The notes: generated by a model from the letters alone, not told the origin. Counted from the stretch's first letter, positions 1 through 7,943 are shown. The stretch: 64,000 nucleotides of DNA from Kineosphaera sp032229625 (GCA_032229625.1 JAVTVZ010000087.1:1-64000), one strand, 5' to 3'. Numbers and translations are program-made.

Positions 1-529
1 TCAGCGTCGCGGCGTCCAGGAGCGCGCCGGTCGGGTTGTTGGGGTTGGTGAGGGCGATCAGGCGCGTCGGGGCGCCGCGCACGAGGTCGCGCAGCCGGTC
101 CAGGTCGGGCTGCCAGCGCTCGGACTCCCGCAGCCACAGCGGGCTGACCCGCGCGCCGATCGACGCCGGGATCGCATAATGCTGCTCATAGGTCGGCCGG
201 ATCGCGACGACGTGGTCGCCCGGCTCGACGAGCGTCGTGTGCACGAGATGGTTGGCGCCGATCGTGCCGTGCGTGACGAGCACGTGCTCGGGTCCGCGAT
301 CGACATACAGCGCCGCGATCGCCGACCGCAGCCGCGGCGACCCCTCGACGTGCCCGTAGGTGAGCTGCAGCGCCGCGAGGTCCTCCCCGAGCTGGGCCAC
401 CGAGGAGCCGCACAGGTCGAGCAGCTGGGCCAGGGTCAGCGACTCGACGCACGTCTCGGCGAGGTTGAGCTCGCAGCGGGTCTCCCAGGCGTTCATCCAC
501 TGCTCGACGCCGAAGGGGTGGATGTGCAC
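1..529 (-). CDS. Class I/II PLP-dependent aminotransferase, 3' part outside window
   Basis: Translating the minus strand from a GTG at 529 gives an N-terminus VHIHPFGVEQWMNAWETR followed by a fold-type I aminotransferase pattern: a YGHVEGSPRLR segment, VTHGTIGANHLV (the glycine-rich PLP phosphate region) and, near the window edge, ALTNPNNPTG, the conserved Asn-Pro substrate/PLP motif. The lysine that would bind PLP lies beyond base 1, so the gene is truncated by the window. GGAGAGGA sits about 8 bases before the GTG and supports this start. It is divergent from the endonuclease IV gene, 58 bases apart. Substrate cannot be read from this fragment; capreomycidine-synthase-like and general amino-acid aminotransferases share these motifs. 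Confidence 0.85.
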   Translation of the reverse strand, partial: MHIHPFGVEQWMNAWETRCELNLAETCVESLTLAQLLDLCGSSVAQLGEDLAALQLTYGHVEGSPRLRSAIAALYVDRGPEHVLVTHGTIGANHLVHTTLVEPGDHVVAIRPTYEQHYAIPASIGARVSPLWLRESERWQPDLDRLRDLVRGAPTRLIALTNPNNPTGALLDAATL

Positions 530-574
530 GGGCGGTCCTCTCCACGGGGTGGGCGGTGTCGGGCGCCCCATCAT

Positions 575-580
575 TACAGT
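575..580 (+). promoter_or_regulatory. -10 element TACAGT for a leaderless endonuclease IV mRNA
   Basis: TACAGT fits TANNNT and lies 7 bases before the ATG at 588, so transcription would begin at or next to the A of the start codon. There is no Shine-Dalgarno sequence. The same TACAGT plus 7 bases plus ATG arrangement recurs before feoA. Confidence 0.5.
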
Positions 581-587
581 GGCGCGC

Positions 588-1460
588 ATGCCCGACTCCC
601 CCGCAGCGTCGCAGACCGTCCCCTCCCCGCAGACGACCACGCCGGTGGCCGCAGCGCCGAGCCCCCTGGGCGCCCACGTGGAGCAGGAGGACCCCATCGC
701 GCAGGCGGTCGCCCGGGGCGCCTCGATCGTGCAGATCTTCCTCGGTGACCCGCAGTCCTACAAGGGGCCGGTGGTGCGCTACGAGGGCGGCGCGGACGCG
801 CTGCGGGAGGCCGCCGCGCAGGCCGGGATCGGCATCTACGTGCACGCGCCCTACCCGATCAACGTTGCGTCCACCAACAACCGTGTGCGGATCCCGGGGC
901 GCAAACTGCTCCAGCAGCACCTCACCGCGGCCGCGCAGATCGGCGCGCTCGGCGTCGTCGTCCACGGCGGGCACCTCGGGGCGAGCGAGGATGCGGCCAA
1001 GGGCTTCGACAACTGGCGCAAGTGCATCGACGGCCTCGACCTGGCCGTGCCGCTGCTCATCGAGAACACCGCCGGCGGCGACAACGCGATGGCCCGCCGG
1101 CTCGACGCGATCGGCCGGCTCTGGGACGCCATCGGCACCGCGACCGGCGGCGACACCGTCGGCTTCTGCCTCGACACGTGCCACGCCCACGCCGGCGGCG
1201 CCGACCTGAGCACCGTCGTCGACCGGGTCCGCGCGATCACCGGGCGCATCGATCTCGTGCACGCCAACGACTCCCGCGACGACTTCGACTCCGGCGCCGA
1301 CCGGCATACCAATCTGGGGGCGGGGCACATCGACCCGACCGCCCTCGCCGACGTCATCCGCGCGGCCGGTGCCCCCACCGTCGTCGAGACCCCCGGCGGC
1401 GCGGCGGCCCAGGCCGCCGACCTCGCCTGGCTGCGACGCGAGGTCGGCACGCGGCGGTAG
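588..1460 (+). CDS. nfo: Deoxyribonuclease IV (AP endonuclease, Nfo family)
   Basis: 290 residues, the usual size for Nfo. This TIM-barrel zinc enzyme cuts 5' of abasic sites in base-excision repair. The metal-ligand segments are all visible: HGGHLG, LIENTAGG, GFCLDTCHAHAGG, LVHANDSRDDFDSG followed by HTNLGAGHI, and VVETPG near the C-terminus. The first 25 residues are Pro/Thr/Ser-rich and not conserved in the family, so a later start is possible. ATG 588 is chosen because a TANNNT box stands 7 bases before it. The gene stands alone and is followed by a strong palindrome at 1521. Confidence 0.93.
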   Translation: MPDSPAASQTVPSPQTTTPVAAAPSPLGAHVEQEDPIAQAVARGASIVQIFLGDPQSYKGPVVRYEGGADALREAAAQAGIGIYVHAPYPINVASTNNRVRIPGRKLLQQHLTAAAQIGALGVVVHGGHLGASEDAAKGFDNWRKCIDGLDLAVPLLIENTAGGDNAMARRLDAIGRLWDAIGTATGGDTVGFCLDTCHAHAGGADLSTVVDRVRAITGRIDLVHANDSRDDFDSGADRHTNLGAGHIDPTALADVIRAAGAPTVVETPGGAAAQAADLAWLRREVGTRR

Positions 1461-1520
1461 GGCGCGCGCTCGCCGTCTCGCGTCGCCTTCTCCGCCGAAC
1501 GCGCACCGCCGGACATGCGG

Positions 1521-1554
1521 ACGCGCCGCCACCCCCGCGGGGGTGGCGGCGCGT
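1521..1554. terminator. Perfect 34-base palindrome between convergent nfo and csbD-like genes
   Basis: Left arm acgcgccgccaccccc (1521-1536), centre gc, right arm its exact reverse complement (1539-1554). A very stable GC hairpin without a T tract. It lies between two genes that converge on it and could end transcription from both sides. Confidence 0.6.
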
Positions 1555-1607
1555 CGGCCGTCGCGGGCTGCGGGCCCGCGGCGCACAGCCCGGTGACGTG
1601 GTCGAGC

Positions 1608-1781
1608 TCAGCCCTTGAAGGCGTCCTTGAAGTTCTCGCCGGCCTGCTTGATGTTGGCCTTCGACTGGTCGGCCTGGCCCTCGGTCTCGAGGCGCTCGTT
1701 GTCGCTCGCCTTGCCCGCGGCCTCCTTGGCCTTGCCGCCCAGCTCTTCGGCGGCGTTGCTCAGCTTGTCTCCCAGACCCAT
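1608..1781 (-). CDS. CsbD-like general stress protein
   Basis: A 57-residue, highly charged, Lys/Glu/Ala-rich protein: MGLGDKLSNAAEELGGKAKE, then a second half ending in GENFKDAFKG. The repeated GKAKEA/KANIKQA heptad-like pattern and the length match the CsbD family, small stress-induced proteins of unknown biochemical role. GGAG stands just before the ATG (gagaaggagcacg), which settles the start; the frame extends upstream, but without a ribosome site. The gene is monocistronic. Confidence 0.88.
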   Translation of the reverse strand: MGLGDKLSNAAEELGGKAKEAAGKASDNERLETEGQADQSKANIKQAGENFKDAFKG

Positions 1782-2269
1782 CGCGTGCTCCTTCTCCTCG
1801 TCCGACGTCGTGGTGGCGGATCGCCGTGCGGCGCCTCGGAATGCCGGTGTCGGCATGCCCGCGACGGGCGCAGAAGCGGCGACCCACCTCGGGGGCGGCC
1901 GGTCGACGGCCGACACCCGATTGCCTCAAGTTGCCCACCCCCCGGCCGATCCACACCTCTAGGGCATCCGGGCTGCGCCACGCCCGAGCGCGTGCCGCGT
2001 GAGTGTGGTCACCTCCGCGCCGCCCCCGCGCAGTAAATCCCGAGGTCGCCGCAATTTCGGAGAAGGACAAGGCAATTGGCTGGACAGATGTCCGGGTTGG
2101 TCAGCTGGCTACGGATCGGTAGCCTGGTGATCGGCGCATCGCACCGGGGCTCTCCCAGCAGACGCGTCGGCGTCACCGGGCAGGCCCGGCCGACGCTGAT
2201 CGCGCGGGAGGGGACCGCGTCGCTCGCCACGCTACATATCCGTCCGGGGCCAACGAGAGTGGGACAGTC
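1782..2269. other. 488-base intergenic region upstream of the VanY-type gene
   Basis: Contains a small hairpin ggctac-N6-gtagcc at 2107-2124 and a 65-codon frame (2076-2273) that overlaps the next start. I looked for the conserved elements of a c-di-AMP (ydaO) riboswitch, which often precedes actinobacterial cell-wall hydrolases, and did not find them. Confidence 0.4.
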
Positions 2270-2273
2270 ATGA
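2076..2273 (+). CDS. Possible translationally coupled 65-residue leader ORF
   Basis: TTG start at 2076 preceded by GGAGAAGGA with 8-base spacing, a strong site for this genome. The product begins MAGQMSGLVSWLRIGSLVIG and ends by an ATGA overlap with the VanY-type gene at 2270. No family is recognised. The basic, Ser/Arg-rich second half resembles untranslated DNA read as protein, so this may be chance. The ribosome site and overlap are the only support. Confidence 0.22.
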   Translation: MAGQMSGLVSWLRIGSLVIGASHRGSPSRRVGVTGQARPTLIAREGTASLATLHIRPGPTRVGQS

Positions 2274-3496
2274 GCTCGCGACGTCGTCGCGCAGTGATCC
2301 TCGCCCTCGCCGCCGCACTCGCCGGTGGCTTCGCCGGAGCGGGGCAGGCGCCGGCCGCGCTGGCCGCACCCTCCCCCGGCGAGACGGCGGACGCGGCAGC
2401 GAGCCCGTCGCCCGACGCGGACCGCGCACCGCTGACCCCCGAGCAGGTCAAAGCCCAGGTGGCGCAGGCCGCGAAGCTGCAGAGCGAGCTGGCCGCGGCC
2501 GACAAGCAGATCGCCGCCGCCACCGCGCAGCTGTCCGCGCTCGCCACCCGCTCCAACGCCGCGATGAGCGCCGTTAGCGCCGCGCGCTCCGCCGAGGCGA
2601 CCGCGCGCAAGCGCGAGCAGGCCCAGCTCACCCGGCTGACGCAGCTGACCATGGAGCTGGCGGCCGCCCGCCGCGACGTCTCCAACATGGCCTACGACGC
2701 CTACGTCAACGGGTCGAGCGCGCTGCGCGACATGGCCGCCGTCGTCGAGCTGACCCAGGGGCACCAGGACGCCGCGATCGTCGAATACCTCGCGTCCAAC
2801 CGCGCCGCCGAGAGCCGCCGGTATGCGACGCTCGCCGCCGCGCAGAAGAAGACGGCGCGGGCCGCGACCGCCGCCCGCCGCGCCCGCGAGGCCGCGACGA
2901 CCACGGCCGAGGCGGCGCAGCGACAGGTGCAGCATGCCCTGACGGCCCAGCAGAAGGCCCTGACCGATCTGCAAAAGCTCGCCGGCTCCCGCCGCGCGCA
3001 GCTGGACGGCCTGGGCGCCGACGCGGCCGACATCTCCGGTGTCGATCTGAGCGCGCTGCAGACCATGGTCACCAAGCCCCTGTGCACCCAGGACAGCGGC
3101 GCCTTCGCCAACGGGATGTTCCCGGCGTCGGCGCTGTGCCCCATCTCCGGCCTGCCCGGGCACATGATGCGTCCCGCCGCCGCGCGGGCCCTGGCCGCGA
3201 TGTCGGAGGCCTACCGCAAGGACTTCGGCCGGCCGCTGTGCGTCACGGACACCTACCGCAGCTACGCGGCCCAGGTGGACGTCAAGGCGCGCAAGCCGAC
3301 CCTGGCGGCGACGCCGGGCACCAGCAACCACGGGCTCGGGCTGGCGACCGACCTGTGTGGGGGGATCGAGAGTTTCGGTACGGCGCAACACCGCTGGATG
3401 CAGCAACACGCGCCGCTGTTCGGCTTCTACCATCCGGCCTGGGCTCAGGCCGGCGGGTCGAAGCCGGAGCCTTGGCACTGGGAGTTCGCCCAGTAG
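2270..3496 (+). CDS. Secreted coiled-coil M15 (VanY-like) D-Ala-D-Ala carboxypeptidase
   Basis: 408 residues. Residues 1-32 are a signal peptide (SSRRRR, hydrophobic core, AALAAP). Residues about 55-240 form an Ala/Gln/Lys-rich coiled coil (AAKLQSELAAADKQIAAATA), as in actinobacterial peptidoglycan hydrolases. From about 255 comes an M15B/VanY domain with DTYRSY, the zinc motif SNHGLGLATDLC near 353 and EPWHWEF near 399. It probably trims peptidoglycan stem peptides outside the membrane, the coiled coil acting as a spacer or regulator. ATG 2270 overlaps the stop of a possible leader ORF. Confidence 0.9.
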   Translation: MSSRRRRAVILALAAALAGGFAGAGQAPAALAAPSPGETADAAASPSPDADRAPLTPEQVKAQVAQAAKLQSELAAADKQIAAATAQLSALATRSNAAMSAVSAARSAEATARKREQAQLTRLTQLTMELAAARRDVSNMAYDAYVNGSSALRDMAAVVELTQGHQDAAIVEYLASNRAAESRRYATLAAAQKKTARAATAARRAREAATTTAEAAQRQVQHALTAQQKALTDLQKLAGSRRAQLDGLGADAADISGVDLSALQTMVTKPLCTQDSGAFANGMFPASALCPISGLPGHMMRPAAARALAAMSEAYRKDFGRPLCVTDTYRSYAAQVDVKARKPTLAATPGTSNHGLGLATDLCGGIESFGTAQHRWMQQHAPLFGFYHPAWAQAGGSKPEPWHWEFAQ

Positions 3497-3632
3497 CCGG
3501 GTCCGGAGGTCGCCGGGACGAGCCACCGCCGCACCGCGGCCGGTCGCGACCGTCACGGCAACTGTGGGGGGAACCGCAGGGACGCACGTAACACACGCCA
3601 CCTGAGAGTCAACAGACCACTGCAAGCCAGTC

Positions 3633-3658
3633 GGAACACGGCGCGGCGGGGAAACGTT
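3633..3658 (+). promoter_or_regulatory. SigR/SigH-type promoter for rbpA (GGAAC-N18-GTT)
   Basis: GGAAC at 3633-3637, 18 bases, then GTT at 3656-3658. This fits the GGAAY-N18/19-GTT consensus of the oxidative-stress sigma factors SigR (Streptomyces) and SigH (mycobacteria). In Streptomyces rbpA is a known SigR target. An inverted repeat acgttc-N5-gaacgt (3654-3670) overlaps the -10 end. The predicted leader is about 50 bases. Confidence 0.55.
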
Positions 3659-3718
3659 CTTGCTGAACGTACCCCCGGCCGTAACCCCGGCCGGGCGTGA
3701 ACGATGGAGGGAAAACAC

Positions 3719-4072
3719 ATGGCTGAGCGGTCGCTGCGAGGCACGAACCTGAGTGCCCTGAGCATGGAGAGCGACGAGAACGTCGTCCTGTCCGAGCGCC
3801 GTATCTCACGCTACGTCTGCTCGAACCAGCACGTCAGCGAGCTGCCCTTCTCCGTGGAGGCCGATGTGCCCCCGGTGTGGGAATGCCGCTGCGGACAGAC
3901 GGCCAAGCTGGTCGACGGCCCCGAGCCGGTCGACAAGCCGACGAAGGCCGCACGCACCCACTGGGACATGCTGCTCGAGCGCCGTTCGATCGGCGAACTC
4001 GAGGAGCTGCTCGCCGAGCGTCTCGACCTGCTGCGCCGCGCGCGCGGCGAGGTCACCCAGCGCACGGCCTGA
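3719..4072 (+). CDS. rbpA: RNA polymerase-binding protein RbpA
   Basis: 117 residues, full length for RbpA. This actinobacterial protein binds the principal sigma factor and RNA polymerase, stabilises the open complex and affects rifampicin tolerance. The N-terminal MAERSLRGTNLSALSMESDE tail, the core YVCSNQH...WECRCG with the Cys/His zinc-type pattern, and the basic/acidic sigma-interaction helix at the end (ELEELLAERLDLLRRARGE) are all present. ATG 3719 is preferred to the in-frame ATG at 3704 because the ribosome site GGAGGG overlaps the latter. A SigR-type promoter lies upstream and a strong hairpin follows. Confidence 0.97.
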   Translation: MAERSLRGTNLSALSMESDENVVLSERRISRYVCSNQHVSELPFSVEADVPPVWECRCGQTAKLVDGPEPVDKPTKAARTHWDMLLERRSIGELEELLAERLDLLRRARGEVTQRTA

Positions 4073-4106
4073 GCTCTCGCCCCCGGGTGGCCCCGGGGGC
4101 ATCACC

Positions 4107-4141
4107 AGGGCGGCCCCACCGCATGCCGGTGGGGCCGCCCT
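4107..4141. terminator. Hairpin terminator between rbpA and fxsA
   Basis: agggcggccccaccg (4107-4121), loop catgc, then the exact 15-base reverse complement (4127-4141). The genes converge here, so it may serve both strands. There is no poly-T tail. Confidence 0.7.
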
Positions 4142-4200
4142 CGTGTGCCCTGGCCGTGGTCTCGACCGACACCCGCGGGCGAGGGCTCCTGCTCGGCCCC

Positions 4201-4641
4201 CTACTCGACGATGTCGCCGCGGATCACGCCGGCGCGGGTCAGCAGTTGCCGCTCGACGATCGTCTGCAGCCAGCGCCGCGTGAGCGGACGGGTCATCGGC
4301 AGCACGAAGAAGAAGCCGACGATGTCGGTCAAGAAGCCCGGCGCCAGCAGCAGGACGCCGCCGACGAGCACGAGCGCGGCGTCGACGAGCTGCTGCGCGG
4401 GCATCTGCCCGGTCTGCAACGCCGTGCGCAGCGCCGCCCAGGCGCGGGCCCCCTCGCGGCGCACGAGCCACGCGCCCAGCGCCGACTCGGCGAGCAGCAG
4501 GATGAGGGTGGGCCAGCCGCCGATGACCCGACCGACCTGCAGGATGACGAGGATCTCCAGCAGCGGCACGACGAGCAGGGCCACCATGACGAGGGTCAGG
4601 CCGCGCCCGGCTCGCAGGCCGCGTCCGGGTCGGGGGCTCAT
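4201..4641 (-). CDS. fxsA: FxsA family membrane protein
   Basis: 146 residues with three to four hydrophobic segments (LTLVMVALLVVPLLEILVIL, PTLILLLAESALGAWLV, ALVLVGGVLLLAPGFLTDIV, then FFFVLPMTRPL). The APGFLTDIVG signature is typical of FxsA, a cytoplasmic-membrane protein named for suppressing phage exclusion in E. coli; its native role is unknown. Its ATG overlaps the stop of the glycosyltransferase gene (ATGA at 4638-4641), so the two are translationally coupled, last in the lnt operon. Confidence 0.92.
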   Translation of the reverse strand: MSPRPGRGLRAGRGLTLVMVALLVVPLLEILVILQVGRVIGGWPTLILLLAESALGAWLVRREGARAWAALRTALQTGQMPAQQLVDAALVLVGGVLLLAPGFLTDIVGFFFVLPMTRPLTRRWLQTIVERQLLTRAGVIRGDIVE

Positions 4642-5525
4642 GAGGCATCTCCGCTGCTGGTCGGGGTGTCGCGGGACGGGCGCGACCCGGGTCCGGATCG
4701 CACACTGTCGTGTGACGTCAACTGTCCGGCGCGGACGGCCTCGACGAGTCGTCGCGACGCCTCCAGGCCCTGCCGGCCACGGTGGGTGGCGCCCCACCAG
4801 GCGATCCGGGCCATCGACTCGCGCACGATCGCGCCGCTCATCTTCGAGACCCCGCTCTCGCGCTCGACGAAGGTGATCGGCACCTCGACGACCGTCAGGC
4901 CGGCGCGCACCGCCCGCCACGTGAGGTCGACCTGGAAGCAGTAGCCCTGCGAGGCGACGTCCGCGAGGTCGAGGGCCCGCAGCGCGCTGCTGCGATAGAG
5001 GCGGAAGCCGGCGGTCGCGTCACGCACCGGCATCCCCAGCCACAGTCGGGTGTAGGCGTTCGCGCCGAGGGAGAGCGCCTTGCGCCGCCGCGGCCAGTTG
5101 ACGACCTGGCCGCCGGGCACCCAGCGCGACCCGATGACGACGTCGGCGTCGGCGGCCGCCGCGAGCACCCGCGGCACGTCGATGGGCCGGTGGGATCCGT
5201 CGGCGTCGAGCTCGAGCACCGCGTCGTAGCCGCGCTCCAGCGCCCACGAAAAACCGTGCAGGTAGGCGGCGCCGAGGCCCGCCTTGGCGAGCCGGTGGAT
5301 GACGTGGACGCGCGGGTCGGCGGCGGCGAGCTCGTCGGCCAGGTCGCCCGTGCCGTCCGGCGAGGCGTCGTCGAGGATGCACACGTCCACCTGCGGCGCG
5401 GCGGCGCGCACCCGCTGCACGATGCCCGTGACGTTGTCCCGCTCGTTGTAGGTCGGGATGAGCACGACGACACGCTCCAGCGGCGGCCGCTGCCGGTGGG
5501 GCGGGGGCGTCGGCTGGTCGGTCAT
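4638..5525 (-). CDS. Polyprenol monophosphomannose synthase-like GT2 glycosyltransferase
   Basis: 295 residues. GT-A/GT2 fold: VVVLIPTYNERDNV at the start, DDASPDGTGD for nucleotide-sugar binding, LELDADGSHRP with the metal-binding DxD-type motif, then GSRWVPGG and GFRLYR. This is the DPM1/Ppm1 pattern, transferring mannose from GDP-mannose to a polyprenyl phosphate on the cytoplasmic side. It lies directly downstream of lnt. In mycobacteria the Lnt and DPM domains are fused in Ppm1, so this pair is the unfused form. The Ser/Pro-rich C-terminal 35 residues look disordered. Confidence 0.9.
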   Translation of the reverse strand: MTDQPTPPPHRQRPPLERVVVLIPTYNERDNVTGIVQRVRAAAPQVDVCILDDASPDGTGDLADELAAADPRVHVIHRLAKAGLGAAYLHGFSWALERGYDAVLELDADGSHRPIDVPRVLAAAADADVVIGSRWVPGGQVVNWPRRRKALSLGANAYTRLWLGMPVRDATAGFRLYRSSALRALDLADVASQGYCFQVDLTWRAVRAGLTVVEVPITFVERESGVSKMSGAIVRESMARIAWWGATHRGRQGLEASRRLVEAVRAGQLTSHDSVRSGPGSRPSRDTPTSSGDAS

Positions 5526-5606
5526 CGGGCTCCTCCGGTCACTGCTGGTGCTGGTCTGGTGCTACTGGTGGTGCTGGTGGTGCTGGCTTCGTCCGTGCTG
5601 ATCGCG

Positions 5607-7385
5607 TCAGCTCGTCGGGGTCGGGTGCCGGTCGGCGTCGACGCCCCCGCTCCGGTCGTCGGTGTGCGGCGCCTCTTCCGGCGCGCCCGCCGCGTCGACG
5701 TCCTGTCGCGGGACGTCCCCTCGCGACAGGTCGCGTCGGCGGCGGTCGCCTCGCTGCCCGTCGTCCTCGCGCTCGCGCCGCTGCCGCACCCCGGCCACGA
5801 GCCGCAGCCCCAGCGCGAGGACGACGAGCGCGATCGCGAGCCACTCCGGCCACGCCCCCACCCGGGTGGCGATCGTCGGCTCGGTGCGCAGCGGCAGCTC
5901 ACCACTGAGCACCGCCGAGGTGAACAACGCCGTCTCCTGGTGCGGCGTTCCGTCGGGGGTGATCAGCGCCGAGACCCCGACGTTGGAGATGTGCACGAGC
6001 GAGCGGCCGTGCTCGACGGCCCGCACCCGCGAGATCGCCAGCTGCTGCACCGACTCGTCGGTGAAGCCGAACGTCGCATTGTTGGTCTGCACCGAGATGA
6101 GGTTGGCGCCCGCGCGCACGCTGTCCCGCACGACGTCGTCGACGGCCACCTCGAAGCAGATGCTCAACCCCACGGCGATCTGGCCGCCCCCGGCCCGCGG
6201 CACCCGGAAGAGACCGACCCGGTCCCCCGCGGTGAAGTCGCGCACCACGAGATCGACCTTGTCGGAGAAGAGCCGGAAGAACGGCCGATACGGGATGTAC
6301 TCGGCGAAGGGCACCGGGCGCTGCTTGGTGTAGCGGTCGGCGATCGTGCCGTCGGGCAGATACAGCAGGCTCGAGTTCGACACGTAGGGGTCGGGCTCGG
6401 AGAGCACGGCCCCGACGACGACCGGTGCCCCGATGGCCGCGACGGCGCCGGCGATCACCCGGGAGGCGTCGACGTTGCGCAGCGGATCGATGTCCGAGGC
6501 GTTCTCCGGCCACAGCACGAGGTCCGGGCGCGGGGCACCGCCGGCGTCGTCCTGGGCCGCCGCCTGCCGGGTGACCGCGGCGTGGTTGTCGAGCACCGCG
6601 CGGCGCTGGGCGTTGAAGTCGAGCCCCGCCTGCGGCACGTCGCCCTGGATCGCCATGAGCCGACCCGTCGGCGTGCCGTCGCCGACGCCCGTCGGCACCG
6701 GGATCGTCAGCGGCGTCGCCAGCAGCGCCACCGCCGCAGTGCCCGCGCCCAGCGCCAGCCACGACGTGCGCGGGCCGCGGCGGCCGGTCGCGCGGGGCGG
6801 CCGGTCGACATACCGATGTCCGTGCAGGCGGGTCGCGACGAGCGCGGCGCAGGCGGCGAGGCAGGCTCCGGTCAGCGCCACGGCGAAGGTGACCCCGGGC
6901 GCCCCGGCGAGCGCCGCGACCCGCACGAAGGGCGCGTCGGCCTGGCTGAACGCCAGGCGCCCCCAGGGGAATCCGCCGAAGGGGGTGTGCCCGCGGGCCC
7001 ACTCCCCCGCGACCCAGACGAGCGCGACGGCCAGCGGACGGACCGCCGCCGAGCGACCGGCGAGCCGAGCGCGGGCGGCGGGGCGCGCGGGGCATTGCAG
7101 GAGGGCGCAGGCCCAGCCGATGAGCCCGAGATAGAGCGCCTGGAGGGTGACGAGCGCGAACCACGGGAAGCGCCCCACATAGACGCCCGACCACCACAGC
7201 AGCGGCCCGAAATACGTGTAGCCGGCGAGCAGGCCGAGCACGAATCCCTGCCCGGGGCGCGCGCCTGCGGTCGCCAGCGCCAGCAGACCCACCCCCAGCG
7301 GGGCGGCAGCCCACCACCCCAGCGCGGGGAAGGCGGTCCAGAGCAGGAGGCCGGCGACCAGGGCACAGCCGACACGGCGTATCAC
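5607..7385 (-). CDS. lnt: Apolipoprotein N-acyltransferase Lnt
   Basis: 592 residues. An N-terminal set of membrane helices is followed by a nitrilase-type domain from about residue 240 (MAIQGDVPQAG). The catalytic triad is visible: Glu in LVLWPENASD (about 293), Lys in YTKQRPVPFAEYIP (about 351), Cys in GLSICFEV (about 409). A final membrane helix is followed by about 60 charged Arg/Asp-rich residues not usual in Lnt. It adds the third acyl chain to lipoproteins in the membrane, and the downstream DPM gene fits the Ppm1-type partnership. The start is GTG 7385. A promoter and folded RNA lie 140-410 bases upstream. Confidence 0.93.
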   Translation of the reverse strand: MIRRVGCALVAGLLLWTAFPALGWWAAAPLGVGLLALATAGARPGQGFVLGLLAGYTYFGPLLWWSGVYVGRFPWFALVTLQALYLGLIGWACALLQCPARPAARARLAGRSAAVRPLAVALVWVAGEWARGHTPFGGFPWGRLAFSQADAPFVRVAALAGAPGVTFAVALTGACLAACAALVATRLHGHRYVDRPPRATGRRGPRTSWLALGAGTAAVALLATPLTIPVPTGVGDGTPTGRLMAIQGDVPQAGLDFNAQRRAVLDNHAAVTRQAAAQDDAGGAPRPDLVLWPENASDIDPLRNVDASRVIAGAVAAIGAPVVVGAVLSEPDPYVSNSSLLYLPDGTIADRYTKQRPVPFAEYIPYRPFFRLFSDKVDLVVRDFTAGDRVGLFRVPRAGGGQIAVGLSICFEVAVDDVVRDSVRAGANLISVQTNNATFGFTDESVQQLAISRVRAVEHGRSLVHISNVGVSALITPDGTPHQETALFTSAVLSGELPLRTEPTIATRVGAWPEWLAIALVVLALGLRLVAGVRQRREREDDGQRGDRRRRDLSRGDVPRQDVDAAGAPEEAPHTDDRSGGVDADRHPTPTS

Positions 7386-7517
7386 TCAGCCAGGCTAGGC
7401 CATGTGTGGCACGGCGACCCCACGGTGCCGGCGGCGGGCGCGACGCGCGCCGACCACGAGGCGCCCAGCGGGGCTGCCCGGGGCGGCCGGGACCGGGCGG
7501 CCCGTCGGTGTGCGGCG

Positions 7518-7612
7518 AAAAATATGACAAGGCCCGCACGCCGTTGGGGCCAGACTCGACGCCACCAGGTGGGTCTGGCGAGTCTGTTTTCTACTGGGCG
7601 GACGGGCCTTGT
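7518..7612 (-). ncRNA. Candidate structured RNA or attenuator upstream of lnt
   Basis: Read on the minus strand, a 10-base closing stem (7603-7612 with 7527-7536, acaaggcccg/cgggccttgt) encloses an inner stem agactcg/cgagtct (7552-7558 with 7579-7585). It is followed at once by catattttt, as in an intrinsic terminator. Inside, ccagac/gtctgg (7550-7555 with 7573-7578) competes with the agactcg pairing, so two folds are possible. It lies downstream of a good minus-strand promoter and 130 bases before lnt. No known family (6C, SRP, 6S) matches by eye. Confidence 0.45.
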
Positions 7613-7769
7613 GGGTCGACCACATGGGCGAACTTCGATGACCCTGGCAGCCTTCGCTCCCGAGACGTCCGGCGGATGCGGCGCGTGTGCCCGCGGCCGA
7701 CGGCCGAGGCGGGTGGAGAGGGCTCCCAGAGCCACCGGAGACCTGGTGACGCCGGTGGCGACCTCGTCC

Positions 7770-7797
7770 AAACTAACTGCCGTGACGGCAGTGTCAA
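7770..7797 (-). promoter_or_regulatory. Promoter with palindromic operator in the spacer, directed to lnt
   Basis: On the minus strand TTGACA (7792-7797), a 16-base spacer, then TAGTTT (7770-7775). The perfect inverted repeat actgccg-tga-cggcagt (7776-7792) fills the spacer. A protein bound there would cover both hexamers, as TetR-type repressors do. Transcription would run through the folded RNA into lnt. Confidence 0.55.
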
Positions 7798-7863
7798 GCT
7801 GGGTCTGACCTGCGCCGACGCCCCATACCCCCAGGTCATCCGGCGGCGCCGCGCATGGTAAGT

Positions 7864-7943
7864 AACTCGTGAGTTTTCCGGGCTCGCGGCGTGTCCTGGC
7901 CGACACGCCGGGCACCCCTCAGTCCCGCGCGCAGGCGCGCGGG
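7864..7943. repeat. Cluster of three short perfect hairpins
   Basis: aactc-gt-gagtt (7864-7875, followed by tt), ggcgtgtc-N6-gacacgcc (7888-7909) and cccgcgcg-cagg-cgcgcggg (7924-7943), within 80 bases and about 170 bases upstream of the ybaK start. Function not evident. Confidence 0.45.

Noticed and set aside
557..580. PafBC promoter before nfo
   Set aside because: TGTCGG is present but the spacing to TACAGT is two bases too long and the ninemer has several mismatches. It is kept only as a -10 element.
1782..2269. c-di-AMP (ydaO-type) riboswitch before the VanY-type gene
   Set aside because: Conserved core strings of the class are absent; only one small hairpin is present.
7518..7612. Folded element as SRP RNA or 6C RNA
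   Set aside because: The SRP GGAAGCAGC-type loop and the paired C-rich loops of 6C RNA are missing.
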